Assembly (NCBI GenBank): GCA_030490835.1 | Contig: CM059972.1 | Coordinates: 87,157,137-87,221,136, forward strand | DNA: 64,000 bases | Reading direction: 5' to 3' | Source of the DNA: Annona cherimola | Lineage: Eukaryota > Streptophyta > Magnoliopsida > Magnoliales > Annonaceae | Shown: piece by piece, positions 11,933 to 22,831 of the stretch | Position numbering within the stretch: the first letter of the stretch is position 1 | Layout of the letters: every line of letters starts with the position of its first letter | The notes under the pieces: model-generated | Told to the model about the DNA's origin: nothing | The model's database searches: none | The model's input: only the letters and a program-made list of their open reading frames with translations | Made by a program: the position numbers and the translations under genes

Positions 11933-12664
11933 ATGACATCTGCCTGAGTTTGGACAAAATGGTATGGCTATTTTTTATTATTTTTTTCATCTCGAGTGAC
12001 TTTCTTGCTTCGTCAGCATTTCAGTTTACTTCTGGAAATATTAGCTTCCCATATTCTTTTCCAGTAAAGGATTTTTGGGGAAGATTTATTATTATCATTA
12101 ATATTGTTTTCTTTTCAGCATCTTACACTGCAACAAAAATTCCAGAAGTTATTCTTAGTACCAAAGCAGCCCAGGAAATATGTGGGAGTGTACACCATTT
12201 GGATAAATTTCGAAATATTGTTAGCTGTATGGTAATATATTAAAAGAAATTTGTTCAAGTATCTTCGAGCTTAAGTTGGAAAATATCTGTTGAGATGATT
12301 GTAGATATCCATAAATGAAAAAGCAGCCCCGGAAATATGAGGAGGCACGAATTGCAATTTTTTATTTATTTTGCAATTATAGATTGTAGTGATGTCCAGC
12401 CTTTAAAATCGGATCCTTGGTGTTGAAATTAAGGGTCATGCTTATCATCAATCTTCTCAATTAATCGATACTAATCTAAGCATCGGATGTCTTTACTTGG
12501 GAAGCTTGAATTGGCTTCACATTTAGTTGTTCAATTACAAAGGATTCACAAATCAATTAGACTGACATTACATTATAAAAAAGGATCCCCTAATTAGCCT
12601 TTCATAAAGAAACGACTTTTGGAGTGTTTTTTTTTTTTCTGGAAGGTTCATTTAAATTAAAATG
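11933..12664. other. 3' flank of gene 1
   Basis: This should contain the 3' UTR and polyadenylation site. No unambiguous AATAAA-type signal close to the stop could be chosen. No other gene is seen. Confidence 0.4.
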
Positions 12665-13237
12665 TGGTTTAATGTAATGTTGTCAGAACCGGATCGGGCT
12701 AGTTCAACTGGTTCGATTGAGAATCGGTCACATAGCTGGTCTGATACACCCGGGTTCCCAGTTGGGCTGATTAAGCCGGTACTAACCAGGTTCAATCAAT
12801 TTGCATCTTCTCACCCCAATTTTGCCAAATTTTAGGTTTCTATCTCACCGATTTTGCCCAAATTCTAGATTTCCCGCTCACTGATTTTCCCGATAAATTT
12901 CGTATGGATTTGAAAAAACCTCTGGCAGTAATCGAAAGAAGAAAACTCCCTATTTCTTCCACCAATAAAAAACTTCTCTTTCACATCTTCATCTTCCCCA
13001 ACCGTTTTGTTTGTGGTCACCGGACTTTGTTTGCAGCTGTGGTCTTCTTTTAGAGGATGTTGTCTTCTCTTTCTGGTCATCCAACAGTGGCCTACTTATG
13101 CCGGTTGGTTTTTCATTCATTTTCTCCGATTAAAATATTTTTCCTGTTAGATTAACATAATCCGGTCGGTCTTTATGCTGAAATTTATTTCCGCAAAAAT
13201 GCTGGGACTAAAAGCGGAAGACATTGATTTTGGGGGC

Positions 13238-13735
13238 TCGCGTCTATATGTAACCTCTTCAAATTTTAAGATTTTGATGCTTAATGAAAAATTCAATTCA
13301 TTCATTGTATTTAATATAATTTGTTTAGCTACAAGATCAAGTTTCATTTAAATCCAATATCTTTACAGACTATATTTGCTAAAAAAATAAGTACATTTAT
13401 GTATAAATTAGGAAAAATATTTAGATCTATTCACCTATATATTGGAATATTGTGATACTTTATAGAATCATCTATCCATATAGTATTGATATTTTAGATG
13501 ATTTAGATGTTGAAAATACTATTTAAAATTGATATTTAGCATTAGATCATTTTATAATGTTGATTTTATATATTTGTAGATGGAGCTCATATATAATAAT
13601 GTTAGACAACTGAATTTTTTTTTGTAATAATATAAGTAATGTTAAACACAATAGATGAAATAGACTTTTCATCAACCATTTAGATGTTGAAAATAGAAGA
13701 AATTACATATAAATGAGGTTTCATAGCAGCATGCC
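13238..13735 (+). repeat. MITE family A, copy A1
   Basis: It has the family layout: a CGTCTATATGTAACCTCTTC head, the ATTCATTCATTGTATTTAA block, the AAGTTTCATTTAAATCC block, and GATGTTGAAAATACT, GTTGATTTTATATATTT and TGAGGTTTCATAGCAGC at the tail. It is more diverged than the copies in the PPR gene introns. Confidence 0.65.
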
Positions 13736-13794
13736 CATGATTTCGGCCTTTGACTTTTGATGTCGGAGTTGGTGGAATGTTATATGAGTTCAGG

Positions 13795-14290
13795 TAGGGG
13801 TGGGAATCGGGGCGGGTCGACTCGTGACCAGCCCCGACCCTGTTTAATACCCAGGCGGGTCGGGGCAAAATTCAGGTTTTCACAAGGTGGTGGGGCGGGT
13901 CAAGGCGGACCTACCTACTGACCCGTTTTCTGATATTTTACATTAAAAAGAAAAACCTCGTTCAATGCTAATTTTCATGTTTTATTTAATTATTTATATT
14001 TACTTTGACTGATTAATAATAGATTCAAGCATATAGTAGTTAAATTTAATATAAATTTGTCTTTATACTTGATAGTTTTATAAATTTTTAAAAACTTCTT
14101 ACTTGACCCGCAGTTTTTTACCCGACCCGTTGACCCTATACCGACCGAATTTTGTCTCGAGACCTTGTAGAAAAAAGTAAGGGTCAAACCGACGTTGTCC
14201 CGACCCGGTATAAAATAAGGGTCAAACAAGATTTTTGAAAATGAGGGTCAGGGTTGGGCACACCCTGACCCGCCCCGATTCCCACCCCTA
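13795..14290. mobile_element. hAT MITE with perfect 8-bp target duplication AGTTCAGG
   Basis: The termini are TAGGGGTGGGAATCGGGG and CCCCGATTCCCACCCCTA, perfectly complementary. AGTTCAGG flanks it at 13787-13794 and 14291-14298. GC-rich CGGGTCG / CGACCCG repeats lie inside each end. Tips beginning TAGGGGTG plus an 8-bp duplication are hallmarks of the hAT superfamily. Confidence 0.9.
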
Positions 14291-14610
14291 AGTTCAGGGC
14301 CAAACTTTGTGGAACTTGTAGGCATTTGTGTTTTGTGTTTCTTCTTCTCGAATATTTTTAATGCCCAAAATGTTAATATATAAGTTCAAATTTCTTACAG
14401 TGTGTTTTGTAATGTTGCTGGACTGAATGATTATCGTGAACCCTTTCCTCAATCGGAGAGTTTGTCTGAACTTGAGTTACTTTAGGAAGCAAACTATTTT
14501 GAGGATATGATCTGTTAAAGACTACAAGCTGTGTTTTTCAATTTCATGTTTCACGGGATTTTTAGGTTAAAATAATTTTCAATTTTGTGTTGGGAAAATT
14601 CTATATATAC

Positions 14611-14985
14611 TCCTAATTCTAATTATACCTATGAATTTTCAAAAATGTTAGTAATACTTACGAATTTTCATCATAATTCCACTTATACCCACACTGTTAG
14701 GAATCTGTTAAATGAGCCGTTAAGCTCCTTGTAAAATGACGAATATGCCCAAGCTCTAATGTAATTTAAAGTTATTTTGATTTAAGTTAAAAATTTATTT
14801 TTAAATAATTTATGATTTCATAGTTGTAGAATTACTAAAAATTCATTATAATATGAATTTTTAACTATAAAATCATAATTAGGGATGAACATATGCATCA
14901 TTTTTCAAAGAGTTAACGGTCTTTTTAATGGATCTCTAACGTCGTAAGTATTACTGGAATTAGGATGAAAATTCATGGGCATGGA
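14611..14985. repeat. Possible foldback element inside the 12675-15511 transposon
   Basis: TACCTATGAATTTTCA and ACTTACGAATTTTCATCATA on the left have rough complements on the right (GTAAGTATTACTGG and GATGAAAATTCATGGGCATG). Ends and duplication are not resolved. Confidence 0.3.
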
Positions 14986-15511
14986 AATTTGGTTTTATTC
15001 TTACTGGAGATTTGTTTCTACCTTTCGGATGATACAAGCACCATGCTTCTTTTTGATGGATGTAATTTTGTTTCAAGATGTTTAGAATAAAACTTGGTAT
15101 CCTAAGGCTTTAGATAATAAAACTCATAGAAAATATGGTATATTATTTGAATTAGACAAATATTGCAAGTGCCCTTCAAGGTTCTAGGTGAGAGGATTCT
15201 TATGTCAGGCAGCTCATGGCATCATCCATTTTTAATTTAGAAGCACGTCTTTGTTAAACTATGGCTAACATGTGGTCGGTTGGATGAGGATGTGTCTAAT
15301 TTTTTGAGGTAAGTACATCATCTTTTATAACTTCTTCAAATTATGATTTTAATTTTACATTATTTTCAAACTTTGAAATTATAGGTTTTTAATTTAAAAA
15401 TCTGTCATATATTTTATATAAATTGTTAGTATACTGATTCAATCTGGTTTTTACAAACAGTTGACTGGTTTAACCAGAACCAATTACTCAACTGGTCGAT
15501 TTTGACAACAT

Positions 15512-15804
15512 TGGTTTAATGATATAAATCGAGATGTGCCAACAATATGGGATGTTGTTGGCGGACAAAAACTTCCTATTTCTTGGTACATTTCAATTAG
15601 TTGTAAAAAAAATAACAATTTACATTTTTTTAATTTATAATACAATATTTTCCTATCTCAATATGGTTATTTCCATTATCAACGTGCAACAACATTTTTT
15701 TTCATCTCATGTTCATCACATTCATGCTATGAACAGTAGTGCATCATGTACTCTATCTGTACAATCATCGTGATTGATATTTTTGTTTATTCAAAATATT
15801 TAAG
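15512..15804. other. Spacer between two transposons
   Basis: AT-rich sequence between the 10-bp duplication of the left element and the TTAAG duplication of the gypsy element. Nothing recognised. Confidence 0.4.
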
Positions 15805-16325
15805 TGATGCAGGACACCAAGTAGGTGAATTTCTAGAGTGGGTAGGACTATCACCAGGCACAAAGTGGAGAGATCTTCACATAATAAAAGAGCAAGAAAA
15901 TTTTTAATAATTATGATTTTTAATCCAGGTGGAATTATGAGAACTACAATATATCAACAGAAAATTATTCTACAATACATCAACAGAAAATTATTCTCGA
16001 GGCCAGCTTGGTGACAACATTATAGATTCTATTTTATAATTTTCGTCTTTACTATTTTTAGTAGAATCCGAATTTTCTATTTTTAGTAGATCGTGCAATT
16101 TATTATTTTTAGTAAAATGTGTGAGAATGGGTGGTTAGGGTTTCTTAGTGCTAGAGTTACTTTTTTCTATAAAATTGTAGATTTTGTTGTTATTAAACAG
16201 TCTTTCATGAATGCGAATTTCTAAGTTTTTTTTTTCTTGTGATTGAGTTCCGATTGGAGACTTGTTTATCAACTTCAAGGTGTAGTTTTGTGCTAGCCTT
16301 GTTTCACGTTTCCCTCATTGAGTCA
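15805..16325 (+). repeat. Left LTR of the gypsy element
   Basis: 521 bp, TGATGCAGGACACC to CATTGAGTCA. It contains a duplicated stretch near 15955-15995 (ACATCAACAGAAAATTATTC) that is absent from the right LTR and explains part of the length difference. Confidence 0.85.
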
Positions 16326-16327
16326 AT

Positions 16328-16339
16328 TGGTATCAGAGC
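16328..16339 (+). promoter_or_regulatory. Primer binding site for initiator tRNA-Met
   Basis: TGGTATCAGAGC lies two bases after the left LTR. It is the standard plant retrotransposon primer site complementary to the 3' end of initiator tRNA-Met. Confidence 0.9.
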
Positions 16340-16619
16340 AGACAATCTCGCCCAATCTCGTGGCTAGCAAATTTGGCGATGGAGGCGGCATTTCTCGTGA
16401 CGAAGATTGGAGAACTGAGACTTCAGGATCTGCAAGGCAAGATTGTGGGGTGGCACAAATGGATCACAGATTCTAGCATTTGGAACAACTCTTTGAAAAG
16501 ATTGCAGATCAACGCAAAGCTTTGAGCATAGATGCCATTGGAATGACGAGAGGCCACATACCGGAGATAACCATGCTTGCAGGCAACCTTTCGACAGACT
16601 TGTTCTTGCATATGACTGT

Positions 16620-17107
16620 AAATAGCGTGTCTACATAGAAGATTCAGATGAAGAAGAAGATTATTTTGTAGAACCGATCAAAGAACGTAGATATGGAAAA
16701 ATCGATTGTGGTGATAGAGATATCCACAAGTTTAAGCTAAAGGTAAATATATTTTCTTACTTCTATGGGGATCTTGATATTGAAGAATTCTTAGATTAGA
16801 TTATAGAAGTAAATAGGTTTTTTGAATATGTGAATATTCTGGAACAGATACAAGTGCAACACATCGGATATAGACTTAAAGGTTTAGCTTCAGTAAGGTG
16901 GGACAAATTGCTTTCCAAATGGGTTCGTGAAGGAAAGACAACAATTTGTTCATGGTGGAGGATGAAACATTTTATGGATGATTATTTTCATCCCCTTGAT
17001 TATGAAGATATTTTGTCAATGTGGTACCAGAGTTACTATGAGAATAATTATAAGGAATCTACTGAAACAAATATATTAACACATGATGCAACCAGTCTTA
17101 CTGATTG
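16620..17107 (+). pseudogene. gypsy gag remnant
   Basis: Reads as EEDYFVEPIKERRYG followed, after a stop, by FFEYVNILEQIQVQHIGYRL, KGLASVRWDKLL and then WWRMKHFMDDYFHPLDYEDI. This is the retrotransposon gag pattern (YRLKG.A..WW, R.K..M...F.P.DY). In-frame stops interrupt it. Confidence 0.75.
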
Positions 17108-17340
17108 ATGTAAAGAGGAGAAGGTGACTAAAAAGAAAATAGTAATAGATGTGGACGAGGGATAGAAATTGAAAGTCTTTATGTTATAAAGGGGTCAAAA
17201 GAGGTTCACAATCTAATTGTAAAAGAAGTGTTGACAGAAGAAGAGGAGCAGAAAATTAAAATTTCTTCTGTTATCGAAGAGTCCAAAGAGGTGCACGATC
17301 AAATTGTAAAAAAGTGTTGACAGATGAAAGGGAATAGAAA

Positions 17341-17595
17341 TTGGTAGAATACCCTAATACAATCAAGCCATTGTTAGTGGAATTCAAGAAATTAATGTTA
17401 GACAATTTATTTGATGGGTCACCATTTATGAAGAGAGTTAATGATAAAGCATGTATGGTGGATTTACTAGATATAGTGGAAATCTCTAAAACATTAAATG
17501 TGGCGGATATTTACCAATTCTATTCTTTGGACAAATTTCTTTACCTAGACTTCAGCAAACTCGAGGTCGAGTTTTTCTCAAGTGAAGGGGAATGA
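17341..17595 (+). pseudogene. gypsy pol remnant: pre-RT segment joined to integrase C-terminus
   Basis: Reads KPLLVEFKKLMLDNLFDG, which matches the segment just upstream of gypsy reverse transcriptase. It passes directly into KRVNDKACMVDL and TLNVADIYQFY, which match the integrase C-terminal region (NDNAYKVDLP, TFNVADLSPY). The join, near 17425, marks the internal deletion. Confidence 0.7.
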
Positions 17596-18040
17596 TGCAG
17601 GATGCCAAGCAGGTGAAATCCTAGAGCGGGTAGGATTATCAAGATGCAAAGTGGAGAAGTCTTTACACAATAAAAGAGCAAGACAAATTCAAATAATTGT
17701 GACTTTTGATCCAAGTAGAATTATGAGAGCTACAATATATTAATGAAAGCTATTCTTGAGGCTAGCTTCATGACAACTCTTATAGATTGTATGTTACTAA
17801 TTTTTCATTTTTACTATTTTTACTAAAACTTGCACGAATGGGTGTTTAGGGTTTCTTAGCGCTAGAGTTTGCTTTTTTCTTTAAATTTGTAGCTTCTATT
17901 GTTATTAAACAATTTTTCATGAATAAGAATTTCTAAGTATTCTTTTTTTCTTGTGCCTGTGTTTCGGTGATGAGACTTATTTATCAACTTCGAGGTGTAG
18001 TTTTGTGCTAGCCTTATTTCATGTTTCCCTCCTTGCATCA
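17593..18040 (+). repeat. Right LTR of the gypsy element
   Basis: 448 bp, TGATGCAGGATGCC to CTTGCATCA. It is clearly homologous to the left LTR, with scattered substitutions and an indel. Confidence 0.85.
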
Positions 18041-18045
18041 TTAAG

Positions 18046-18560
18046 CGTTTTAATAAATCTATTCGGTCTTCGACTTTTAAAAATTGTGGATTATCTGCAT
18101 TTTGGTCTCTCTAATTATGTGTATTTGCTTTTTAATCCATGAATTTTACGTATTTTCTTTTTAAACCTTGTAAGTTTGCTTTCTTTGTATTTTAAATCCT
18201 GCCACTAATGCATGTCAGAAACTTTGCCGTTAACTGTATATATGAGTTGAGTCATGCTTATGAGTCTACTTATAAACATGAGTCGACTCAATTTAACTAA
18301 GTCATAAGAGTATTTTAGATTTTTTACTTACAAATAATAGCCGTTCATTGGGTGTTTTGATGGTAGAGTCTAAAATACAAAGAGGGCAAACTTGTAGGAT
18401 TTAAAAAGCAAATGCGTGAAACTTGTGAGTTAAAAAGAAAATACGTATATTTTGAGGGGCCAAATGCAAAAAATCCAAAAATTGTCCGCGAACAATCGTG
18501 CAACCTTTTTAGATATTGTGATGCGCTTAGACTTTTAATAAGGTTAGGATTGGGAATAAA
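18046..18560. repeat. Long foldback element next to the gypsy insertion
   Basis: The left half (TTGGTCTCTCTAATTATG-like and CTTTTTAAACCTTGTAAGTT) and the right half (AACTTGTAGGATTTAAAAAG, GAGGGGCCAAATGCAAAAAA) are imperfect reverse complements over most of their length. ATGAGTTGAGTCATG motifs sit near the centre. The exact ends are uncertain because the gypsy element abuts the left side. Confidence 0.55.
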
Positions 18561-18664
18561 TAAAATTATGTGGAAAGAAATCCTTGCAAGTTTTAACATC
18601 CGAAAATTGTTTTAGACTATTTTATGAGTCTTCATTTTTCAGTCACTCAACGAACAGAGAACAA

Positions 18665-18925
18665 ATGGGGCCCGGATCCTGTGCACCCGTGGGGATTCAA
18701 TGCACCCATTTTTTAATTTTTTTTTTAATTTTAAAAATTATTTATGTGGGCCTAAGCACAGTATTTTAATGCATGTAGTTTTCTATATTTTAAATATTTT
18801 CTTTCGAATTTTAAAAATAAAAGCCATTTCTCAATGTGCTGGTGCTGGCGTATGAGAAATGACCTAATTTATTATTTTAAAAATTTGTTCAGTGCACAAG
18901 GGTGCATTAAATCGGTGCTCAAAGA
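18665..18925. repeat. Degenerate foldback element of the GTGCACCC type
   Basis: GTGCACCCGTGGGGATTCAA with TGCACCC on the left and AGGGTGCATTAAATCGGTGC on the right form an imperfect inverted repeat. The core around 18820-18860 (GCCATTTCTCA / TGAGAAATGACC) is palindromic. It resembles the element at 6360-6758. Confidence 0.45.
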
Positions 18926-19689
18926 AATGTATAAAAGTAAGCAGCATATTTTAGATCTTAATAACCACATCTTGTATTTAATATTAATGGGCCCTGATGC
19001 TTGGAAGGCAATCAATTCTTCATTGTTAACGCGTTTGGGTCGTTGTGGGCATGCAAAATCGAAAATTGGTTCTTGTTTTGTTAATTGACAAAATATTTTC
19101 GCTAGAGAATATATTGTTCGCTCACGCTTAGGTTAAGAGAATTTGCCGATGTTTGGAGAAATTATCGATAATATTTAGATATGCAAAGAAAAATCCACGG
19201 AAATGGAGAAATTTTCTACCATCATAATAAGTTTATAACTTTTCCACTTTTTATTTAAATTCCAATTTAGATTTCAACTCCACACCCGTATATATATTAT
19301 ACGATATGCTGACTAGCAAATTATTAATGCTAAAAATATTTCGAAATTTTTTCTTTCTTAAAATTATATAAAATGGATAGTAAATATATTTCAAAATTTT
19401 TACTTTAGGAAAAAAGTCGGGTGAAATTATCGTTATTTTTTTTGAATAGTAATGAAAATTTCACAAATTTTTCCTTTTGAGCAAAACTGCGAACACCGGT
19501 CCGAATTTCAGTGCTCAAAAATTAAAAGAATTATAAATAGGGTTGTATTTCACCCGGATGATAAAATTTGTTGGCCATGAATGAATTGAATATTGAGTAT
19601 CATGAAATCCATCAATCCAATGAATTACCTCATTTGCATTTTAATGTTGTATATAAGTTTATAAAGAGGGTTATACTTGGTTGTGATAC
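18926..19689. other. Intergenic, nothing recognised
   Basis: AT-rich sequence without a supported gene or repeat. Confidence 0.4.
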
Positions 19690-19935
19690 AGTGCACTCAG
19701 CTTCCGTGCACCTAAGTGCAAAAACTCATTTTTTTTTATTTTTTTGAAAATATTTATATACAAATATTAATCTAAATATATTTAACATGTATACAAATTT
19801 TTACCATTTTAATTACGAAAATTCCACAAATTAATACACATGTTAAATACACATAAATTAAAAAATAAAAAATAAATAAAATGCACCGACATGCATCGCG
19901 GCTGAATGCGCCCACGTGCATATAGTTATGTCTAG
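19690..19935. repeat. Degenerate foldback element
   Basis: GTGCACTCAGC...GTGCACCTAAGTGC on the left and GCACCGACATGCATCGCGGC...CACGTGCA on the right are loosely complementary. The interior has the ACATGTTAAATACACATAAA motif shared with other foldback elements here. Confidence 0.35.
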
Positions 19936-20321
19936 TTGTACTTTACCGGAATAATAAGATGCATTGGGCTACATTAAATATATATACGTCTAAATAAACA
20001 ATTCAGTTATTTAGAAAAACTAATAACTATCGATATTGTATATATAGATATTAATATTCATTTATTCGATTTCTAAAATGTAATGTACTGGATATTTGTA
20101 TCCTCGGATTAATTTGGATCTACAAACACAGTTCCTTCTATATCCTAATCAATCTCTTTTGGGAATTACGTACAGAACACCAGTAGTTTGATCCAACCAT
20201 CTAATTAAATTCACGTCAGATATCTTAAACGGGAATCAGAACAATATTCTACCCGGAACATAGCATAATCGAGTTCTAATTCTTGTCTAAATGCCAGATG
20301 CTATTTAATCCACGACTCCAA
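19936..20321. other. Intergenic, nothing recognised
   Basis: No coding or repeat structure supported. Confidence 0.4.
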
Positions 20322-20330
20322 TACTCAAAA

Positions 20331-20699
20331 GGCCTAATTACATTAAATTAGTTGTATATATGCTTAACTTACAATATTCATTTATAATTTTGATTTTTTG
20401 TGAACCTTTTTTGAAGTATATTTAACCCGTATATCAATATTTTACAATACTTTTACCTATTTATTTTTTATTTTTAAAAATCATTAATTTCGGAGGCATA
20501 TAAGTCATTTTTCACTCCTTGAAAAAAATAATTTTTAAATATAAAAAATAAATATAAAAAGTATTATAAAATGTCAAAATTTGATATATGCATTAAATAT
20601 TCCTAGGAAAACATGTTTACAAATTAAGAAAAAGTAAAAATAAAATTGAAAATGAATACTGTAAATTATATATATATAACTAATTGTATATAATCAGGC
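20331..20699. repeat. Foldback MITE just downstream of CDSP32
   Basis: AGGCCTAATTACATTAAATT on the left pairs with TAACTAATTGTATATAATCA then GGC on the right, and the complementarity continues inward through AATATTCATTTATAATTTTG. A possible degenerate 9-bp duplication flanks it: TACTCAAAA (20322-20330) and TTATCAAAA (20700-20708). Confidence 0.6.
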
Positions 20700-20749
20700 T
20701 TATCAAAATATATGCTGATCATGACACATATAAATTGGACGACGTGAAA

Positions 20750-20755
20750 TTTATT
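20750..20755 (-). terminator. CDSP32: Candidate polyadenylation signal of CDSP32
   Basis: AATAAA on the minus strand, 79 nt past the stop codon, with T-rich sequence around it. The spacing is plausible for a plant 3' UTR, but plant signals are loose. Confidence 0.4.
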
Positions 20756-20833
20756 AGTGACCAAACAATATATAATCGGTCCATCTCCAAGCTAATTAAA
20801 TTTTAAAAAATAAAAATTAAAAGTTACACATGT

Positions 20834-21760
20834 CTATGTAACTTTGACCCCTTGGTATCTGAGAATTTCCCCAATCAGCTCACCTTTTCCTGAGCCAACA
20901 TACCTCCCACGCACCTCCCCTTCTCTAATAAACAAGAAAGTCGGCACTTCCACCACTTTCATACCCTGCAAGAAATCCATGCAGCTATCGTTTTCGTCTC
21001 CGTTGAGCCTCGCAAACACCACCATCTCCCTCATCTGCCTCGACAGCTTTACCACCGTCGGATACACCTTCACGCACGGTCCGCAGTGCTTCAGCCCTAC
21101 GTCCAGCACTATCAGCTTCTTCCCCTCCTTGTGCTCCTCCACCAGCTTCTTCACATCCTCCCAGCTGTGCAGCTGCTCCACCGCCGAGTGGTTGTCGCCG
21201 TAGTAGAGCACGTCGCCCATCAGCTCGTCCGGCCCGATGCCTTCCTCCTCGTGGATCTTCTCCATGCTCTTGTAGAAGCTAAAGTGGGGGACCTGCTCTA
21301 TCTTCTCCCTCGCGCACAGCGCCTTGGTCGCCTCCGACTCGTCGCCCATCACCAGCAGGAACTCAACGTCGCCGCACGTCCGGCTCAGCTCCACCATGAC
21401 CGGGTAGATCTTGCTGCTGTGGTAGCTGTGGCTCGCCGCAAACTCCACCACCACCAGCTTGTTCTTCGCGTTCCTCAGGGCCGTGTCGAATTCTTCGATG
21501 CTGTGGATGTTCTGAACTCTCTCGCCCTTGCTCTGGGGGGACTTCTCCTTCGCGGCGCCGCTCGTGGCGGTGGAGGAGGCAGAAATGGGTGAAGGAGACT
21601 TCGTGGGTGCTCTTCTTGTGATTATTCTTGTTGGGGTGCCACAAATTCTTCTGATGGGCATGCCTGAGAAGGATGATAGACTGGGGAGGGAAGATTGGTG
21701 GAGCCTGTAGAATTTCTCGAGAGGGAGTGGTCTCGAGAGGGAGTTGGTGATGGCAGCCAT
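20834..21760 (-). CDS. CDSP32: Thioredoxin-like protein CDSP32, chloroplastic
   Basis: Intact single-exon gene, 308 aa from the chosen ATG. CDSP32 is a plastid stress-induced protein with two thioredoxin-fold modules, known to reduce chloroplast 2-Cys peroxiredoxin and other targets. Here the Ser/Thr/Arg-rich N-terminus (about 65 residues) fits a chloroplast transit peptide. The first module (about 85-195) has SHSYHS in place of a CxxC site, as the family does. The second module carries the HCGPC redox site (Cys-Gly-Pro-Cys at 226-229 from this start, DNA 21074-21085), followed by the conserved VEVPTF cis-proline loop. An upstream in-frame ATG at 21805 adds [16 protein letters not shown] prefer 21760 because [14 protein letters not shown] looks like a transit peptide start. 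The gene is markedly GC-richer than its surroundings. Confidence 0.93.
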   Translation of the reverse strand: MAAITNSLSRPLPLEKFYRLHQSSLPSLSSFSGMPIRRICGTPTRIITRRAPTKSPSPISASSTATSGAAKEKSPQSKGERVQNIHSIEEFDTALRNAKNKLVVVEFAASHSYHSSKIYPVMVELSRTCGDVEFLLVMGDESEATKALCAREKIEQVPHFSFYKSMEKIHEEEGIGPDELMGDVLYYGDNHSAVEQLHSWEDVKKLVEEHKEGKKLIVLDVGLKHCGPCVKVYPTVVKLSRQMREMVVFARLNGDENDSCMDFLQGMKVVEVPTFLFIREGEVRGRYVGSGKGELIGEILRYQGVKVT

Positions 21761-22009
21761 GAGAAAAAGATATAGCTGTGCTTCAATTCGGTTGTGGGAT
21801 GCCAAGATCAGGAGAAGGGATTGGGGAGGGGAAATGAAGCTGTGGAGAGCCTTTATCCATCCACACTCGTTTGGCGTGTGGTGGTGGTTTCTCGCGAGCG
21901 GAGCTTTTTCTTTAAGAATATCTCCCCTCGGAAGAAAAAAAATCTTTGCTATGATAAGACGGGTGAGAGAGCGTGGAAGCCAAAGATGTGGACTACATGC
22001 TGGCTCCCC
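21761..22009 (-). promoter_or_regulatory. CDSP32: Probable 5' UTR and promoter of CDSP32
   Basis: GC-richer than the flanking DNA. Read on the minus strand it is C/T-rich near the gene (CCCCTCCCCAATCCCTTCTC), as plant leaders often are. A GGATAAAGG motif, similar to light-responsive I-boxes, lies near 21850. No convincing TATA box could be placed. Confidence 0.35.
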
Positions 22010-22250
22010 GGACTGTCTTAATGGGACAGCCCATTGACTGTTTTAATCTTCCTGCCATTTAAAATATTCGTTTTAGTTTTTTTTTTAATAAGTATATTAC
22101 TTTAAGTGTATTTAATTTATAATGGCTGACTCCAAAAAGGGTAAAATTTAATACATATGTTAAATACACTTAAATTAACAATTGTATAAAAAATTTCAAA
22201 AAAAATAAAAAATTTGTTAAATGCAACCTGTCAGTAGTATCGGCCCACTT
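22010..22250. repeat. Foldback element remnant upstream of CDSP32
   Basis: The inner part is palindromic: AAGTGTATTTAATTTATAAT against AATACATATGTTAAATACAC then TT. It includes the AACAATTGTATAAAAAATTT core motif common to this superfamily. The outer ends are not clear. Confidence 0.4.
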
Positions 22251-22831
22251 TGAAAATGAAATCAACATCTAATCCGTAGTTTAAGACTATTTGTTTTATC
22301 ATAATCCAAAGCAATTCAAGTCTTAGTTGAGTCGTACTCAAATATATCTAATTATGTACAAATCATCAAAATACTTAAATCATTTTTTTGAAAGGCGACT
22401 TAAATCACTTTTAGATGCATTAGAACAATAATTAGTTATAGAATACTCTGTCCATATAGGAAAATTTAGGCCCTTTTTTCAAGCCTACTTTGTTGATTAA
22501 AAGAAAATCTCATCACCTATTTTTCCATTATCATTTATTTCATAATTTTACCAAAAATTATTTCGATTAAAATATTGAATGTATGACCAAGTGATTGACA
22601 TAAGTATGTATAGGGTGTAAGGGTAAAGAGGTCTATGGTTTGAAGTTGGGTAGAGATAATAGCCTCGATACTTTTCCTCTAAAGCACACCTTTGTCGGAT
22701 ACTTGGTCAGCCGAGAAATGTAGACTGTTCCAAATTATGAAAAATACTAGATTCATCTACATAAACATCAAAATGTTATAATGCTTTATACAATTATATA
22801 TACATATATATTTCTATAGGAGTATTATTTT
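22251..22831. other. Intergenic, nothing recognised
   Basis: No coding or repeat structure supported. Confidence 0.4.

Larger units (their letters stand above)
12675..15511. mobile_element. Large non-autonomous DNA transposon, probably Mutator-like, 10-bp target duplication
   Basis: The left end TAATGTTGTCAGAACCGG pairs with the right end CGATTTTGACAACATT as an inverted repeat. Both sides continue into ACCGGTTC/AACTGG-rich subterminal sequence. TGGTTTAATG flanks it at 12665-12674 and 15512-15521. No transposase frame survives. Two younger MITEs lie inside (13238-13735 and 13795-14290). A 9-10 bp duplication favours the Mutator superfamily, but the assignment is inference. Confidence 0.6.
15805..18040 (+). 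mobile_element. Ty3/gypsy retrotransposon, large internal deletion derivative
   Basis: Complete in outline, with 5-bp target duplications TTAAG at 15800-15804 and 18041-18045. Two LTRs beginning TGATGCAGGA and ending TCA enclose a tRNA-Met primer site, a gag remnant, a short pol remnant and a polypurine stretch (AGTGAAGGGGAA) before the right LTR. Most of pol is gone: a segment from upstream of reverse transcriptase is followed directly by the C-terminal end of integrase. At 2.2 kb it is far shorter than a complete gypsy element, and the frames carry stops, so it is non-autonomous. Confidence 0.85.

Noticed and set aside
12865..13080. 71-codon minus-strand frame
   Set aside because: It lies in a transposon, with no start context or homology; could be captured sequence, but not supportable as a gene.
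21086..21592. 168-codon open frame on the plus strand
   Set aside because: It is the antisense shadow of CDSP32, open only because the gene is GC-rich. No family features.
21363..21644. 93-codon minus-strand frame overlapping CDSP32
   Set aside because: Alternative frame of the CDSP32 coding sequence; the translation is arginine/histidine-rich nonsense.
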